From NCBI GenBank assembly GCA_030844895.1, contig CM061227.1, forward strand, positions 3,063,153 to 3,127,152: a stretch of DNA of 64,000 nt, written 5' to 3'. The DNA is from Ambrosia x helenae. Lineage: Eukaryota > Streptophyta > Magnoliopsida > Asterales > Asteraceae. Of this stretch, positions 23,330 through 35,541 are shown in pieces. Position 1 is the stretch's first letter; every line of letters begins with the position of its first letter. The translations under genes and the position numbers were made by a program. The notes beneath the pieces are model-generated. The model had not been told where the DNA came from. It ran no database searches and saw only the letters and a list, made by a program, of their open reading frames with translations.

Positions 23330-24010
23330 CATTAGAGGTGTAAATGAGACGTAGCGGCTCGAGAGCTATCCGGGATCGGTTCGGTAAAAAGCTAAAGAAG
23401 CCGAGCCTTAACGAGCCCGAGTCTAAAATATGGCTCGTTTAGTTATCGAGCCCGAGCTCGAGCCCTAGATACAAAGCTCGATTGGGCTCGCGAGCTTAAT
23501 GAGAGGGAAACACGCGTGAGTGGATCTAACATGGATTTCCCCTCTTGTGGGCTTGAAGACCGGTGTTTTCATGGTGGGTCAAGCTGCCTTGAAAGCTGCT
23601 TCCGGCAAGTGACCAAACACGAGAAACCATGCCCTAACAACCAACACGTGTTTATACCATTTGCATTTGATACTTTTGGTTTCTTTGCGCCTGAGACTGT
23701 GGAGCTACTTAGTCGAGTCCAACGGGTCATGCATGGTCATGTTATGACCCCTAGATCTATAAACGTAATTTTGAAAAAAAATAGCTTTGTTGTTCAGAAA
23801 GGACTAGCACTGTAGATTATTGCCCATATACCATCTATTTGGATGTAATTTCGTACTGTATTCCATTTAGAGAAAGCATCATATGCAGGATTAATATATG
23901 ACATTTCATTGGGTCATGATTATAAGTCTTCAACTTTGTATTTTTAATCACAGTCGAGCTTCATAAAACCATAACGAGCCGAGCTCGAGCCCGACCCCTA
24001 TTTGTCATGA
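23330..24010. repeat. GAGCCGAGC-rich repeat, split by an inserted gene-like fragment
   Basis: Left part (23330-23515) and right part (23945-24000) are full of GAGCCCGAGCTCGAGCC-type words and would fit one repeat interrupted in the middle. A similar GAGCCGAGCTGGCTCGG run lies at 30040-30190. The left edge AGAGGTGTAAATGAG resembles edges of common plant small hAT-like repeats. Boundaries are not exact. Confidence 0.45.
23519..23815 (+). pseudogene. Fragment of a retroelement-associated protein (FAFDTFGF...PETVELL motif)
   Basis: The frame encodes about 99 residues with HVFIPFAFDTFGFFAPETV, ELLSRVQRVMHGHV and FVVQKGLAL. I recognise this as a short C-terminal module that recurs in plant genomes in predicted proteins labelled retroelement or auxilin-like; I cannot name its biochemical role. 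It lacks a convincing ATG and is embedded in repeats, so it is most likely a dispersed fragment and not a gene. Confidence 0.45.
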
Positions 24011-24793
24011 CAATACTCTGGGCGAGCAAATGGTACAGGGTAGTGAAGAAAAGTGTTGTATTGAATTATTTTCGATACTAATTTGGCAACCATTTTTCCT
24101 GGGGGTTTTTTTTTCAGATATGTACTTTTGGTTTAAATCAGTGCGATATCACTAACTTTACCGTTGAATACCGTATTGTGTATCAATGTCATACAAAGAG
24201 TTTTCGATACTAGTACCCATCTTATGCGAATTTTTTGAATTGGTACCAGCACGGTACTGAACTCATCCCTAAATCTAACGGTAAATGGTAAAGGGTTATC
24301 CTATTGTCGATGTGAGACCAATTTACCTTGAGTTACGTAACTTCCTTGTCTTATCTTGGCAACGAGAGCGGGCGGGGTACAACTAATAATGTGGTATATT
24401 TTTTAAGATGAATCATTTATAAATCTAGAAACAATATAACGACTAAAACCTCTAAAAACTTGGTGTTTATTAGTTAAAATAGCCTTGCAAAGCAAAATAA
24501 TGTATTGAATAGTTCAATTGGCAAGAGTTGGTTTGTTGTAGTGTATAACATGTATATGAGGATTAACACTAATGACTCTAGATCTTTTGGATCCAAATAT
24601 AATCAATTTTTACCAATCACTCAACATTGTAAGAGTACTAACGACTCTCTTTAAACAAAATATAATATAATTTAATAAATACCCAACCGGATCAATACAA
24701 CTCCTTTAACTTTTAAAAACCCACTATTTTCCTAAGCTTGGTAACTCTAAACTTTTTATGCTCCAACACACAAACCCTTGGTCTGATAACTTA
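24011..24793. other. Intergenic, nothing recognised
   Basis: AT-rich sequence with no supported gene, repeat terminus or RNA. Confidence 0.4.
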
Positions 24794-25140
24794 GGTGGTG
24801 TTTGTTTTTTTGCTCAGAAGTGCTTCTGACCTCTTTTGTTTGCGACGCGCAAACGCGCGCAGACGTTTAAGGTCTGCAGATTGTTTGTTTTTTTAGAAGA
24901 CCTTTCACTTAAAAACGTCTTCTTGGCCTCTTCTTGATGCAGACATGAACATATGTCTTCAAACATTTTCCAACCTCTTCTCCTTTTTGTTTCCTTCTTC
25001 TCTTCTCCCCACAATATTCTTCTTCTACCCATTTCCTCCTCATCCTCTCCTCTCCCTCGTCTCCTCCTCTCCCCTACGCAATCACTTTTTCTTCACTTTT
25101 ATTCTCCAGTTCCAATTAAAATCTCCAAACTCTTTTCATT
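24794..25140 (+). mobile_element. Truncated second copy of the 10-980 Tourist-like element
   Basis: TTA then GGTGGTGTTTGTTTTTTTG, followed by CAGAAGTGCTTCTGACCTC, GCGCGCAGACGTTTAAGGTC, GAAGACCTTTCACTTAAAAA and CTTCTTGATGCAGACAT. This parallels 10-160 in order, including the following CT-rich stretch. No matching right end was found, so it is truncated or diverged. Confidence 0.6.
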
Positions 25141-26430
25141 AATGAAGTTACAACAACCATGTAATTTATATGAACATGTCATATGTCACAATCAAAAGGC
25201 TTTTTATGATATAATTATGTCATCTCCATGACTTTTGTTAATGAGTCAAAAAGTCAATAGAATTTATTCAAAGATTAAATACCCTACAAAATAGAATCAA
25301 CATTATCAAACAATCCCAATAAAAACGATTAAAATCAACATATAATTATATAAGCGAGATCAACATTTAGCACAAAATGATGTTTGAAAAGGAGAAATGA
25401 TACGACCTTGGGTATTTCCATCCATTTGTCCAAGTCTCATACAAAAATGCAATGCTAACTTTTGGTGTGCCTACTTTATCTGAAAAAACACATAATAAAT
25501 TATAGAATCAAATTCATTACTTGAACCCAGATGGATTGGGTCAGGTTTTGACCCAGATGGATCGACCGATTCCCAACATGTGAAACCAGACCATTGATCG
25601 GTGTGGACAGTTTCTGATAGGATAATAAACGGGTCACGCGCAATGGGCGGGTAACAACCCGTTGGGATTAAATTGGGTCATACAAAAACCCATTATGAAG
25701 GATAAGATGAATCAAGATTATGCACCACGTCCTCCAGATTCCTACATTTTACTTTTCATTTGTTAAATTAAGTTGTTTCTATGCATTATGTGTTTGTACC
25801 TTCAACTTCCTAAGTAGTAAGTTAGTTTTATACTTTTCTAGAAAATAGGTCGTGGATTAGGTAGTTGTGATTTCTTTTCTTTATGTGTTGAAACCTTTTC
25901 ATTAAGGGATAGTGAGTTTTATGAATGAAACTTGCTAGTTCAAGTTTGGCAATTTGAATGGTGGTGTTCTTGAAGCCTAAATTAGAGTCAACTGGTGTAT
26001 CTATATCTTGATTCTCGTGTAGTTTGCCCTAATCGTTTATTGTGTGGTGTTTCTATATCACAAGAAAAAGTTACATGTAAATTGTTGAAATCAATTTTTT
26101 GGTTCATGCGTCTGATTTAGATAAGTTATACTTCATCAAGGTATGTGAAATAGCCACATTTTCTAAGAACTCGAATGAAGATTTTAGGTTGTGAAGTTAT
26201 GTTTTGTGATTTTGGGTTATTCTTTATAATCATGAATTAGTAGGAAAACCTTGAAGTTTTGAATCAAATGGCTATTAATAGACATACGTAAAAAGGCTAT
26301 TAATAGACATACGTAAAAAGGTTAGGCATGATTGTGAGGTTGAATTCAAATTTGATCACACATGGAATTTTTATTTTGGCTATGGTGGTGGTGGGGTTTG
26401 GTGAAATTTTTGATTTTTATGACATAACAC
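25141..26430. other. Intergenic, no gene recognised
   Basis: AT-rich sequence. A 25-bp unit (GGCTATTAATAGACATACGT plus AAAAA) is tandemly duplicated at about 26269-26322. Nothing else identified. Confidence 0.4.
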
Positions 26431-26433
26431 TAA

Positions 26434-26630
26434 CACTACAAGAAAATTTAGGCAATAGCGACGACACCAATAGCGGCGACTTGTCGCGGGTCGCCGCTAT
26501 TACTCAAAAGTTGACTATCACTTGGATTGTAAATCTTGACTGTTGATCAGATGAGTGATCAAACGGTCAGGGTTTTATAGTACAAAGCGGTGACTTGGTA
26601 TCACCGCTATTACTTCTGTTTGTTGTAGTG
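26434..26630. mobile_element. Mini-CACTA element
   Basis: It starts CACTACAAGAAAATTTAGG and ends ...CTGTTTGTTGTAGTG (reverse complement CACTACAACAAACAG). TAA flanks both sides (26431-26433, 26631-26633), the 3-bp duplication typical of CACTA/En-Spm. Subterminal words AATAGCGGCGAC and TCGCCGCTATTAC are repeated in inverted orientation. At 197 bp it is non-autonomous. The same subterminal words occur at 40424-40600. Confidence 0.85.
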
Positions 26631-26649
26631 TAACTACTGTAATCAATTA

Positions 26650-26985
26650 TAAAAGAAAGGGGATTGTTATAAACCTTATAAGGATGTGTTCCATGAGCAT
26701 TTGAATGTGAAGCTATGATGGATAAAATATAGTAGTCACTAGACAAGTCATTAAGTTTTGTAATGGTAGTAAGTCGAAGTAACCTGTATACATGCACACA
26801 AATAATAGTTTCCCTCCTACCATATATATCCTTAATTATATCTATATGCTTTTCAGTGATCTCTCTTTCTTCTAAGCTATTCCATATCAATCTAATTAAT
26901 GCATTATCATATGTCTTTTCAAGGTTAGTGAACACCGTATGTAAATCCAGCATTTTCTTAGTGTGGTCGGAGTACAACCCTTAAA
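26650..26985 (-). pseudogene. LINE reverse transcriptase fragment
   Basis: The minus strand encodes HTVFTNLEKTYDNALIRLIW followed by NSLEEREITEKHIDIIKDIY, the palm segment of a plant RTE/LINE-type reverse transcriptase (consensus-like FxDLEKAYDxVxRxxxW). It then runs out of homology. A related but less decayed copy lies at 28934-29960. No intact domain remains. Confidence 0.7.
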
Positions 26986-27005
26986 AAATACCACGGGTAC
27001 CCCGC

Positions 27006-27508
27006 CATGTCAGCCACGTCAACTACCCGACTACCGACGCCAGGAATCCCGATGTGTCAAGATCTTCCATGTGATTTTGCACTATGAAGGTAATATTCTT
27101 TAACTCATCAAGATCCACACTAGTTGACCTTCCTCAAGTAAAAACCACCTCTCTTTCCCCCCCTCTAGCTCTCTCTTGTCCCTCACACGCACACACTTTC
27201 TCTCTAACTCTCCCTCTCTTTTTCCCTATAAATAGAAGGCCTTGGATGATCACTTTCACTCACACCACCCACTACTTCACTCTTAAACACACACACTCTC
27301 AACACTTTCTCTACACTTAGCTACCTTGATCCAAGACTCAAGAAGTATGATCACTCACATATCTTACTAGTCTTAGTTCATTTACATACCAGTGTTCACC
27401 CAAGATACAAATCCTCTATAAAAATCATGTATGTAATCAACTAGAAACATAGTTATAAGAAGATGTAAGTGTGTTACCTTGTAAACATATGTATGCGTGT
27501 GATGTGTG

Positions 27509-27540
<32 letters not shown>

Positions 27541-28928
27541 GTATGTATATGCGTTCGTGTGTATGTATAAAAATATAAGTGATTTAAGTCAAAATGTTGG
27601 TAAATTCTAAATAAGAGCATGTGTGTAAACAAGATCTATGTGTGTGCATCTATATATGTATGTGCGTGTGTATATGATATGTATGTGTGTAGATAATAAA
27701 CTCATAGACATAGGTATTGATGTGGATGGATGTACCAAAGTACATACATATATGGGTATGTATGTATGTATGAGGGTAAATTTCATGGACATGGACACCT
27801 ATGCTTATGTATTGAAGTACACATGTACATAGGTCTACATATACATGTGCGCGTGTATATATGTATGAGTTCACAAACATGTGATGCTTGTGTGTACGTA
27901 TAACAAAGATCACGTGTAGTTTGTAAATAATGTAACTCGTTTTGAACAAAAACATATGTTTTATAACTAATAAAATGTGTTAGGAACCAAGGTTTTGAAA
28001 AAGGGTTTTCTATTGGTAAAACAACCATTTTCGAGTAACGTAAACGTCACCAAGGAAACTAAACAAATGTATCACAAAAGATTGGGTGAACCACGAATAC
28101 CATGGACCTTTTCGATAGACCTAAAGTGTCTAAATATGTATATAGGACATGTAGGTCGGACCCACTAGTTTATCGGACGCTCGTACTTGCTAGACTACAT
28201 ACGAACTTGAGGTGAGTTTCACGGCCCCTTTTTACTGTTTTATATTTTGAGGAAACGCATGCATTGTTTACTAGTTTTAGAATGAATTCCTAGCAGACCG
28301 GTGTACATGAGACAATATGTTTAGAGTACCCACTAAAGCCCTCGTGCAATTAGTTTACTGTAACCATTAGCTATGGATTTAGCCTAGAAACGCTTGAATA
28401 GATCTATTGGGTTGACACCCCCACTCTTGGTTAGTCACTCTAACCCGGATACATACGACAAAAGAGTGCTTGTATTTCTTTTATGATGATACATTGCTTT
28501 TATTGTGCGATGTGAGAGGCACCACTCGTCAAAGTTTGGTTATGGACTCATGATCGTTTATTATCATTGATCTTAGTTAGACAATGATGGGTCATTCACG
28601 AATTTCATTAAACTTTACGTTTTCGTTTATTTCAAAACCTGTGAACTCACCAACTTTATGTTGACAAAGTTTTAATGTATGTTTTTCAGGTAACTAAGCT
28701 ATGGATGGAACTTGGGATTCGTTTAGGCATTCATTCACCATTATCACTATTTGTGTTTTCAAAATTTATGGTCCTATGTATGGTTTTAAATAATGTTTTG
28801 TGATGGTTGTATTCGTCGAACAAGTTTGGTACTTTTATTATTGAATAAAATGGAATGTTTGCTCAAATCTTGTGCTTGAAAACTTTTCGTGGTTGCATCC
28901 CGTGTTTCTGCCTAGGCGGGGTGTGACA
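27006..28928 (+). mobile_element. Probable solo LTR with internal promoter
   Basis: The right end ...GGCGGGGTGTGACA is a typical LTR 3' terminus. Its reverse complement shares a pattern (TGTCACRCC...GGC.GAAACACG...GCAAC...GAAAAG) with the solo LTR at 55463. A TATA box CTATAAATAG lies at 27236-27245 with a pyrimidine-rich leader, as in U3/R. The 5-mer CCCGC occurs at 27001-27005 and 28929-28933 as a candidate target duplication, but the left end then reads CATGTC and not TG, so that boundary is uncertain. A (TA)n/(TG)n tract is at 27507-27540. No internal domain or coding sequence. Confidence 0.5.
27236..27245 (+). promoter_or_regulatory. TATA box within the probable LTR
   Basis: CTATAAATAG followed by a CAC/CTC-rich putative leader; this supports plus orientation of the LTR. 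Confidence 0.5.
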
Positions 28929-28933
28929 CCCGC

Positions 28934-29960
28934 GACACCACTTGACCCTCAATAGTGACCTGGGTGTCCTCATCATTCCCCATGTTGCTGAAATCACAAT
29001 GTAAACACTAGGTTTTAGATCGACTAATCTTTAAACCTTTGCCTTCTAAAGCTGCTCGCCATTCCTCTAACTTCTCATTTAGGCTCTGTTTACTCTTTGC
29101 AACCAAAACAATATCTTCTGCAAAAAGCAAGCACCATGGGACCGTTTCTTGAATCAACTTTGGCAACTCATCTAGGGCAACTGCAAAAAGGAAAAGGGCT
29201 CAAAGCAGACCCTTGGTGGAGTCCTACCTCCACAGGGGAAAAATCAGTATCCCCTACTGGCGACCGAATGCTAGTCTCACTCCTAACATACATATCCTTA
29301 ATTAAGTTTACATACTTCTTAGGAACCCCTCTAGTCTCTAAAGTGTCCCAAATCAGTCTACATGGCACATTGTCATACGCCTTTTCTAGGTTAGTGAACA
29401 CCATATGTAGATCCCGCGTTTTATCTCTATATTTTTTTCATCAATCTTTTTAGAATATGTATTGCTTCGGTAGTGGACCACTCTGGCATAAAACCAAATT
29501 GGTTTACCGTAACCTGAGTTTGTTTTCTAAGTCTAATCTCAATCACCCTCTCCCATAATTTCATGGTGTGTCCCAACAACTTAATCCCCTATAGTTCCCA
29601 CAACATTGAGCGTCTCATTTATTCTTATATAAAGGCACAAAAATACTTCTCCTCCACTGCTCTGGCATTTTTCTATATTCGAAAACAAGATTGAACAAGT
29701 TTGTTAGCCATTGGACCCCTTTATCTCCTAAACACTTCCATGCTTCAATTGGTATGTTGTCCGGGCCAACTGCTTTAGCCTTTCCCATCTTCCTAAGTGC
29801 CGATCTTACCTCTCCCTGTGTGATATGCCAACAATAACAATTGTTCCATTGTTGCCTCTGCGTATTTGGGTTGTCACTTTCTTGTTGGTACGCGCCTTCG
29901 CCATTGAAAAGTTTGTGGAAGTATGTTTTGCCATCTTAGCTTGATGTCACGTTCTTTAAC
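28934..29960 (-). pseudogene. LINE (RTE-like) reverse transcriptase relic
   Basis: Translated on the minus strand in several frames, it shows in order: EYRKMPEQWRRSIFVPLYKN, NYRGLS, VFTNLEKAYDNVPCRLIWDT, GVPKKYVNLIKDMYVRSETS, VGLHQGSALSPF, WCLLFAEDIVLVAKSKQSLN and a GLKISRSKT region. The active-site box is FAED where FADD/YADD is expected. Frameshifts and stops separate the blocks. It is clearly dead. It lies immediately right of the probable LTR. Confidence 0.85.
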
Positions 29961-31654
29961 TAACATGCGCACATCATCTCTCTAACTATTGAACAATATT
30001 TTAAACTTTTGAAATTTGAAAGCAATTTTTCTTTTTAAATTCGAGCCAAACCAAGCCGAGCCGAGTTGGCTCGGTTTAAAACCAAGCCGAGCTCGAGCTT
30101 TGATTTTTAGCTCGGTTTCAAATTCAAGCCGAACCGAGCTGGCTCGGTTTATAACCAAGACAAGCACGAGTTTGACCTGGCTTGGTTCGGCTCATAAACA
30201 CCTCTAGTGGATATGCGTGGGCATTTAGTTTCACATTAGATTAAAAAAAAATCATTTTGTTAACTTATTTTAAGAGGCGTCGCCTCACTACTTATTGTCT
30301 AAGGGTTTATAGATCGCAAGTAAGGGTTAACCATAGAGATTTTGCCTTAGTTGCGAGAATTCACTTTCTTACAGGCAAAACTTGAAATTGATTACGCTTA
30401 CGCAATACCTGCTTTCTAAAACAACATTGTTTATTGAAAGGTTCGACATTCTTTGCCATTCAATGATTAGGCCACACGATATGGGGCCATGAGAGGCCCG
30501 TGATGGGTAGTCATGCCACGGGAATACCTGCCCTTCACCCCTCACCCTCATGATGTGGCAACCATGGCCAAAGCGTTTTCGTTCAAAAATTTTACATGTA
30601 TTGAGTCCGGTCCCATCCGTTTTAGAGTCCCGTGACTTTCGCGCCTCCCATCCCCGCATAAAAAATTTCAAACTTCGCCACTGATACTAACAGCCGCGAG
30701 GGCTGTCACGTTTGCCACAAGTCTTAATTTGAAAATGTGAAAGGTGATGGAGAGTAATAATGAAGGGATGGAAGAAGGTGACCATACCACAGTTAAAGGT
30801 AATGAAGGATAGTGATGAAAGATTTACTGATGTGATAATAATATGAAAAGGTAGTGATGATCACTAGAAAATGTAACTACCCTATACCCTGAGTATCTTG
30901 TATACCTATTGCTACTTTCAACATATTAGGGGGGCGGGGCACTCAACTTGATTTTTTTCAACTTCACTAATTTCTACTAATCCTACACTGTCACATTACT
31001 TTATTGAAACAATTTTTTTGGAGGCAACACTCCATTAGAAATAAAAATAGAGAAAAAGACAAAAGGGGGAGAAACAAACTCAGTGAACCCATCCATTAAC
31101 AATCTCACGAAAACCCTGCACGGATCCACTACCAGCACCATCAACGACGGTGTTATCGTACTGATAGTAAAATACCCGTGAAAATTTTTGGTTGTGCCCC
31201 GTCCCCCTTAATTAAAAATTACATTTTTTTTAATAATATAGTTCTCAATTATTACAAGGTGACAAATATTCACATTTATGAACACTCATTCGGATTCAAC
31301 ACAACTTAATCAATTCCACTTCATAAAACACTTTGAAGTCCGAGTCTAAATTCTATCATTCCCAACAAAAAAAAAATATAAAAAATATTAACTTTATACT
31401 GTTCCCTGCCAAGCTGTCCCGTTAATGCTGACACCCAGTGCCCACAGTCCACACCACACACTCTTGACGCCATTATCGAGCTCCAAAAAGCTCCTTCTAA
31501 CCAGTGGCTTTGTTTCTGTCTGTATGTGAGAGAGAGACTCAGTCAACAAAGACGTTACACATCACGTTTTTTAAGGTTCAAGTTGTGTAGTACAGTTGAA
31601 AGAAGTTAAAATTAAAAGAGTGTGTTTTAAAGAGAAAAAATATTGTGGGAATAT
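29961..31654. other. Intergenic region upstream of the GH17 gene
   Basis: A GAGCCGAG-rich repeat is at about 30040-30190 (related to 23330-24010). At about 30370-30680 is a GC-richer stretch that may be another repeat. The last 150 bp (31500-31654) are the likely leader/promoter of the glucanase gene. No other gene seen. Confidence 0.45.
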
Positions 31655-34600
31655 ATGTTTGTGAGTAGAATGGGACGTGGGTTTCGGTTCATGTTCGTGA
31701 TTAATGTTGTTCTGATGGTTTTTGGTATGTTTTTTTTTTTTAATTCACATTATGTGTTTTTGTGTAAATGTTTGTAACAGTTTTTTGTGGTGTTTTACTG
31801 TTTTTTAATTATTTATTTAAGTGATTTTGTGAAATGTGTGTGTTGTTAAGTTGTTATGTTGAATTTAGTCATGGTATGATGTTTGGAAAGAATGATAGTT
31901 GATTTTTATGCTGCAACTATGTGTTTTTGAGTGTTTTAATGCATATGTTAGTTTTTTTAAATTAACCTTGTATTTTCATTCCCGGATAAAGAAAATTACA
32001 TTAAGATAACGGGCAGGCGGGCAACAAGCTGCGGCGCCATCCCTTTCTGATAACAGGAACTTGAGTTGAGTTTGGTCAGTACGGGCTCGGGTTAGTTTCG
32101 AGTAAAGCTCGCTATCATGTTACGCTGAACGGGTTGTGTCCGGGTTGCTTTGATGGTTTTACGGATTGACCTGTTTAACCCGTATAATTTATACATACAT
32201 TTTTCGAAAAAATGTGTATTTTTGCATATATATTTTTTAAACGGGTCGTGTCTAGGTTGACATGCACTTATTTGTGCTATGTGGTCAAGGCGCATAGGCT
32301 GAGCCCGGAGCCTAGGCGCTTAAACCGAGGTTTTTTTTTTTTTTTTTTTTTAATTTAGGCGTGTAGTATAATATACATTTTTTTGGGTTTTAAAGATTTT
32401 TAGGCTTGTTGAGGACTAGTTTAAAATGTTTTAGGGGTTTCAGATGATTTTTAGCCTGAATTTGCGCCTCAGTGCCTAAAAGCGCACCCCCCACTAGTCG
32501 CAGCCCACTTGCTGCATTCCGCTGTGCCTCAGCATCTAGGCGTGAGCCTCACATGTTTTTTACAACACAGATTTTGTGTAGAATGCTAGTTCACAGTGTA
32601 AAAGTGTGATTTTAGAGTATTAACATGTGAAAATATAATAAAACTTTGTGTTATACTTGTCATGTTTGTGTTAACCCATGAAACTTGTGTCGTGTTCAGG
32701 TTTTAGTTTAGGGGTTCTAGGATTCATACACCCTGTGACGTCACATTCTGGGGGTGTGACATCACATTCTGGGGTATGTGGCAGCCTCTTATTGGTGTAT
32801 GATGTGGGCCAGGGTGTATGAATCATAAATAAGGGATGTATGAATCCAAAATACCTTTAGTTTATCTAGATACGATTTAAGGTTCGTGCCTGGTTTGACC
32901 TGTTAGCCTACTAACACGACCCGTTCAACACAATTTTTTTTAAAATTATGTATTGTTGCATACTTAAAACGGATTTGGTATTTTTTTTTTGCCATAGTTT
33001 AATAAATGAGAATTGTTCAGCATGTTTTGTTATTTAAATGCTATTATTTTTTGTATTAATTGTATTTTTAGTTGTAAGAAAATAATTCAATTATTTTGTT
33101 ATGAAAGGAACCTGCAATGGAAGCAAAATAGGAATCTGCTATGGAAGAAATGCAGATGATCTTCCAACCCCAGACAAAGCAGTAGAACTCATCAAGAATC
33201 AAAACATCAATTCGGTTCGAATATACGATTCCAACATCCAAATCCTCAAAGCCTTTGCCAACACCGGAATCGAGCTCATGATCGGTATCCCAAACTCGGA
33301 CCTCCTACCGTTTTCGCAGTTCCAATCAAACGCTGACACGTGGCTCAGAAACAGCATCCTTCCGTACTACCCCGCCACCCGAATCACTTACATTACGGTC
33401 GGAGCTGAAGTAACCGAAGCCACGGGTAACATCTCATCCATGGTGGTTCCTGCCATGACCAATGTGTACAATGCTCTTAGAAAAGCCGGGCTGCATCGTA
33501 AGATCAAAGTGTCAACTACCCATTCGTTAGGCGTTTTATCGCGGTCGTACCCGCCTTCAGCCGGTGCTTTCAACAGTAAACATGCTGGTTTTTTAAGACC
33601 GTTACTCGAGTTTCTAGCGGAAAAAACACTCGCCTTTTTTGGTCAATGTTTACCCGTACTATGCATATCGCGATTCGTCAAGTAACGTCTCGTTAGACTA
33701 TGCGCTTTTCGAGTCGTCGTCAGAAGTGATCGATCCCAACACGGGTTTGCTGTACATGAACATGTTTGATGCACAGATTGATTCGATTTACTACGCGCTC
33801 ATGGGCCTTAACTTCAAAACAATAGAAGTCAAAGTGACCGAAACAGGCTGGCCGTCTAAAGGTTCCCCTCAAGAAACCGCTGCAACGCCTGAAAACGCGC
33901 AGACTTACAACACGAATTTGATCCGTCACGTCATCAACAACACGGGTACGCCAGCTAGGCCCGGTGAAGAACTTGATATTTATATCTTTTCGTTGTTTAA
34001 TGAGAACCGAAAGCCCGGGTTGGATTCTGAAAGGAACTGGGGTTTGTATTATCCTGATCAAACGAGTGTTTATAATGTCGATTTTACTGGAAAAGGTACG
34101 GTTGATGTGAGTAATGGCGGGAACTTGACGAGTGTAAATGGTACTTCATGGTGTATTGCTGACCCGAATGCTTTGGAGGACGATTTGAGAAACGGGCTGG
34201 ATTGGGCTTGTGGGTCTGGGAACGTAGATTGTTCACCGGTTCAGCCTAGTCAGCCCTGTTTCGAGCCTGATAGTTTGGCGTCGCATGCTTCATATGTTTT
34301 TAATAGTTATTATCAGCAAAATGGAGCTACTGATATTGCTTGCAGCTTTGGTGGAACGGGCGTCAAAACAGATAAGAATCCAAGTACGTAAACTTTTGTG
34401 TTATGCTTTATCTCAAACGGGTCAATTTGTTCGTTTTTGACAAAAGTATCAGTCCAAACAGCTAACTGCGATATCAGTAAACGACAAACCAAACCGACTG
34501 CATTGGGACTTGGGCAGGTGAACCGGACCGGCTGGTTTTTAGCGGTTTGACAGTTTGAACCAATTTTTTATATTAATATTTTCAAAGCAGTTAGTTTGTA

Positions 34601-35099
34601 TAAAAGTTTTTAAATGATAATGAAAAGTAAGGCAAAGCTGTCGGACCCAAGATCCACACAGTCGGCTCTCGGCTGGACAGGTAAACTGTCAAACCAAACC
34701 TTGAACCGAACCAATAAATCTAAAACCGCCTACTTGCTTTGGTTTAGGCGTTTAAGTCGGTTTCAATGGTTTACGAACACCCCTTACTAACCTCGATCTT
34801 TTATGAACAGGTTATGACAATTGCTTGTACATGACAGCCGGGTATGTAAAACTATTAAACGCTTTCAGCTTATCGATATGTTTCTTTAAATTTACGTACG
34901 TTTTATTTACTAACTTCTGTTACCAACTTATTACAGGAGTAACAATAACATAACTGCTGCAAGTAACATAACTGCAAATTCGCATGCAAATGCACATTCA
35001 AGTTCTTTGGGGCAAAGAAAGTTTCCAGCGCCAAGTCGTTATTGCTTTCTACTAGTAATTGTTTTCGCGATGATTCAATCTCTGTCGACCAATGTCTAA
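31655..35099 (+). CDS. GPI-anchored glucan endo-1,3-beta-glucosidase (GH17 + X8), frameshifted
   Basis: Exons 31655-31724, 33108-34383, 34811-34841 and 34937-35099. Exon 1 gives a signal peptide (an alternative in-frame ATG lies five codons in). The GH17 domain follows (KIGICYGRNADDLP, VRIYDSNIQILKA, general acid in VGAEVTE, nucleophile in VTETGWPSKGSP), then an X8/CBM43 domain with WCIADPNALEDDLRNGLDWACG and CSPVQPSQPCFEP. A C-terminal hydrophobic tail (FLLVIVFAMIQSL) fits a GPI signal. The product would hydrolyse callose at the wall or plasmodesmata. Frame is lost at about 33626: one surplus base in an A6 run breaks the GH17 domain, and discounting it gives 512 residues. The residue before the general acid is Ala, where Asn (VGNEV) is usual. 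Intron 1 carries GCGCC-rich repeat sequence at about 32285-32570. Confidence 0.85.
32285..32570. repeat. GCGCC-rich repeat in GH17 intron 1
   Basis: Words GGCGCATAGGC, GCCTAGGCGCTTAAACC and GCGCCTCAGTGCCTAAAAGCG resemble the interiors of the hAT-like MITEs at 10761, 61503 and 62852. A poly-T run at 32330-32350 interrupts it. Terminal repeats are not clear. Confidence 0.45.
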
Positions 35100-35541
35100 A
35101 AGATAATGTTCGGGTATGCATGTTGCCATTTTTGGTAGTTATGTTTCATATTGCCTAGTTTTGTATGATAAGAATTGTAGCCAAATGTTGTAAACATCTA
35201 GCGTGAAATGTATCATCGAATGTGCAAACCCGCATGTTTATCTGGTCTTGTATTGAAAGTATGTTTTTTTTGTGGAAATAGTTTATGTTCAGGGGCATGA
35301 ATCATATGACGCCGTACATATTTGGTTGTACATAAGCTTATATATATGTTATCTATGTGACCCGTTAGAAATAAAACATAACCTGGATAGAAGACCCCTT
35401 TATAACAGATCATAAAGATCAAGTGTCACTATATCCCGTTTTAACTAGGACTCGGCTCTAGGATGATGAACACGGGCTAAACATTCCCTAGCCGCAACAA
35501 CAATTCTTCATTTGGTAGGGATAAGTCATAAGTGGAATATA
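35100..35541. other. 3' flank of the GH17 gene
   Basis: Likely 3' UTR followed by intergenic sequence. A 24-bp word (ACCCGTTAGAAATAAAACAT plus AACC) at about 35360 also occurs at about 8573 in LAMP1-like intron 8. No gene. Confidence 0.45.

Noticed and set aside
27600..28030. Several open frames rich in Tyr/Thr/His/Ile
   Set aside because: Translations of TGTATG/TACATA-rich simple sequence within the probable LTR.
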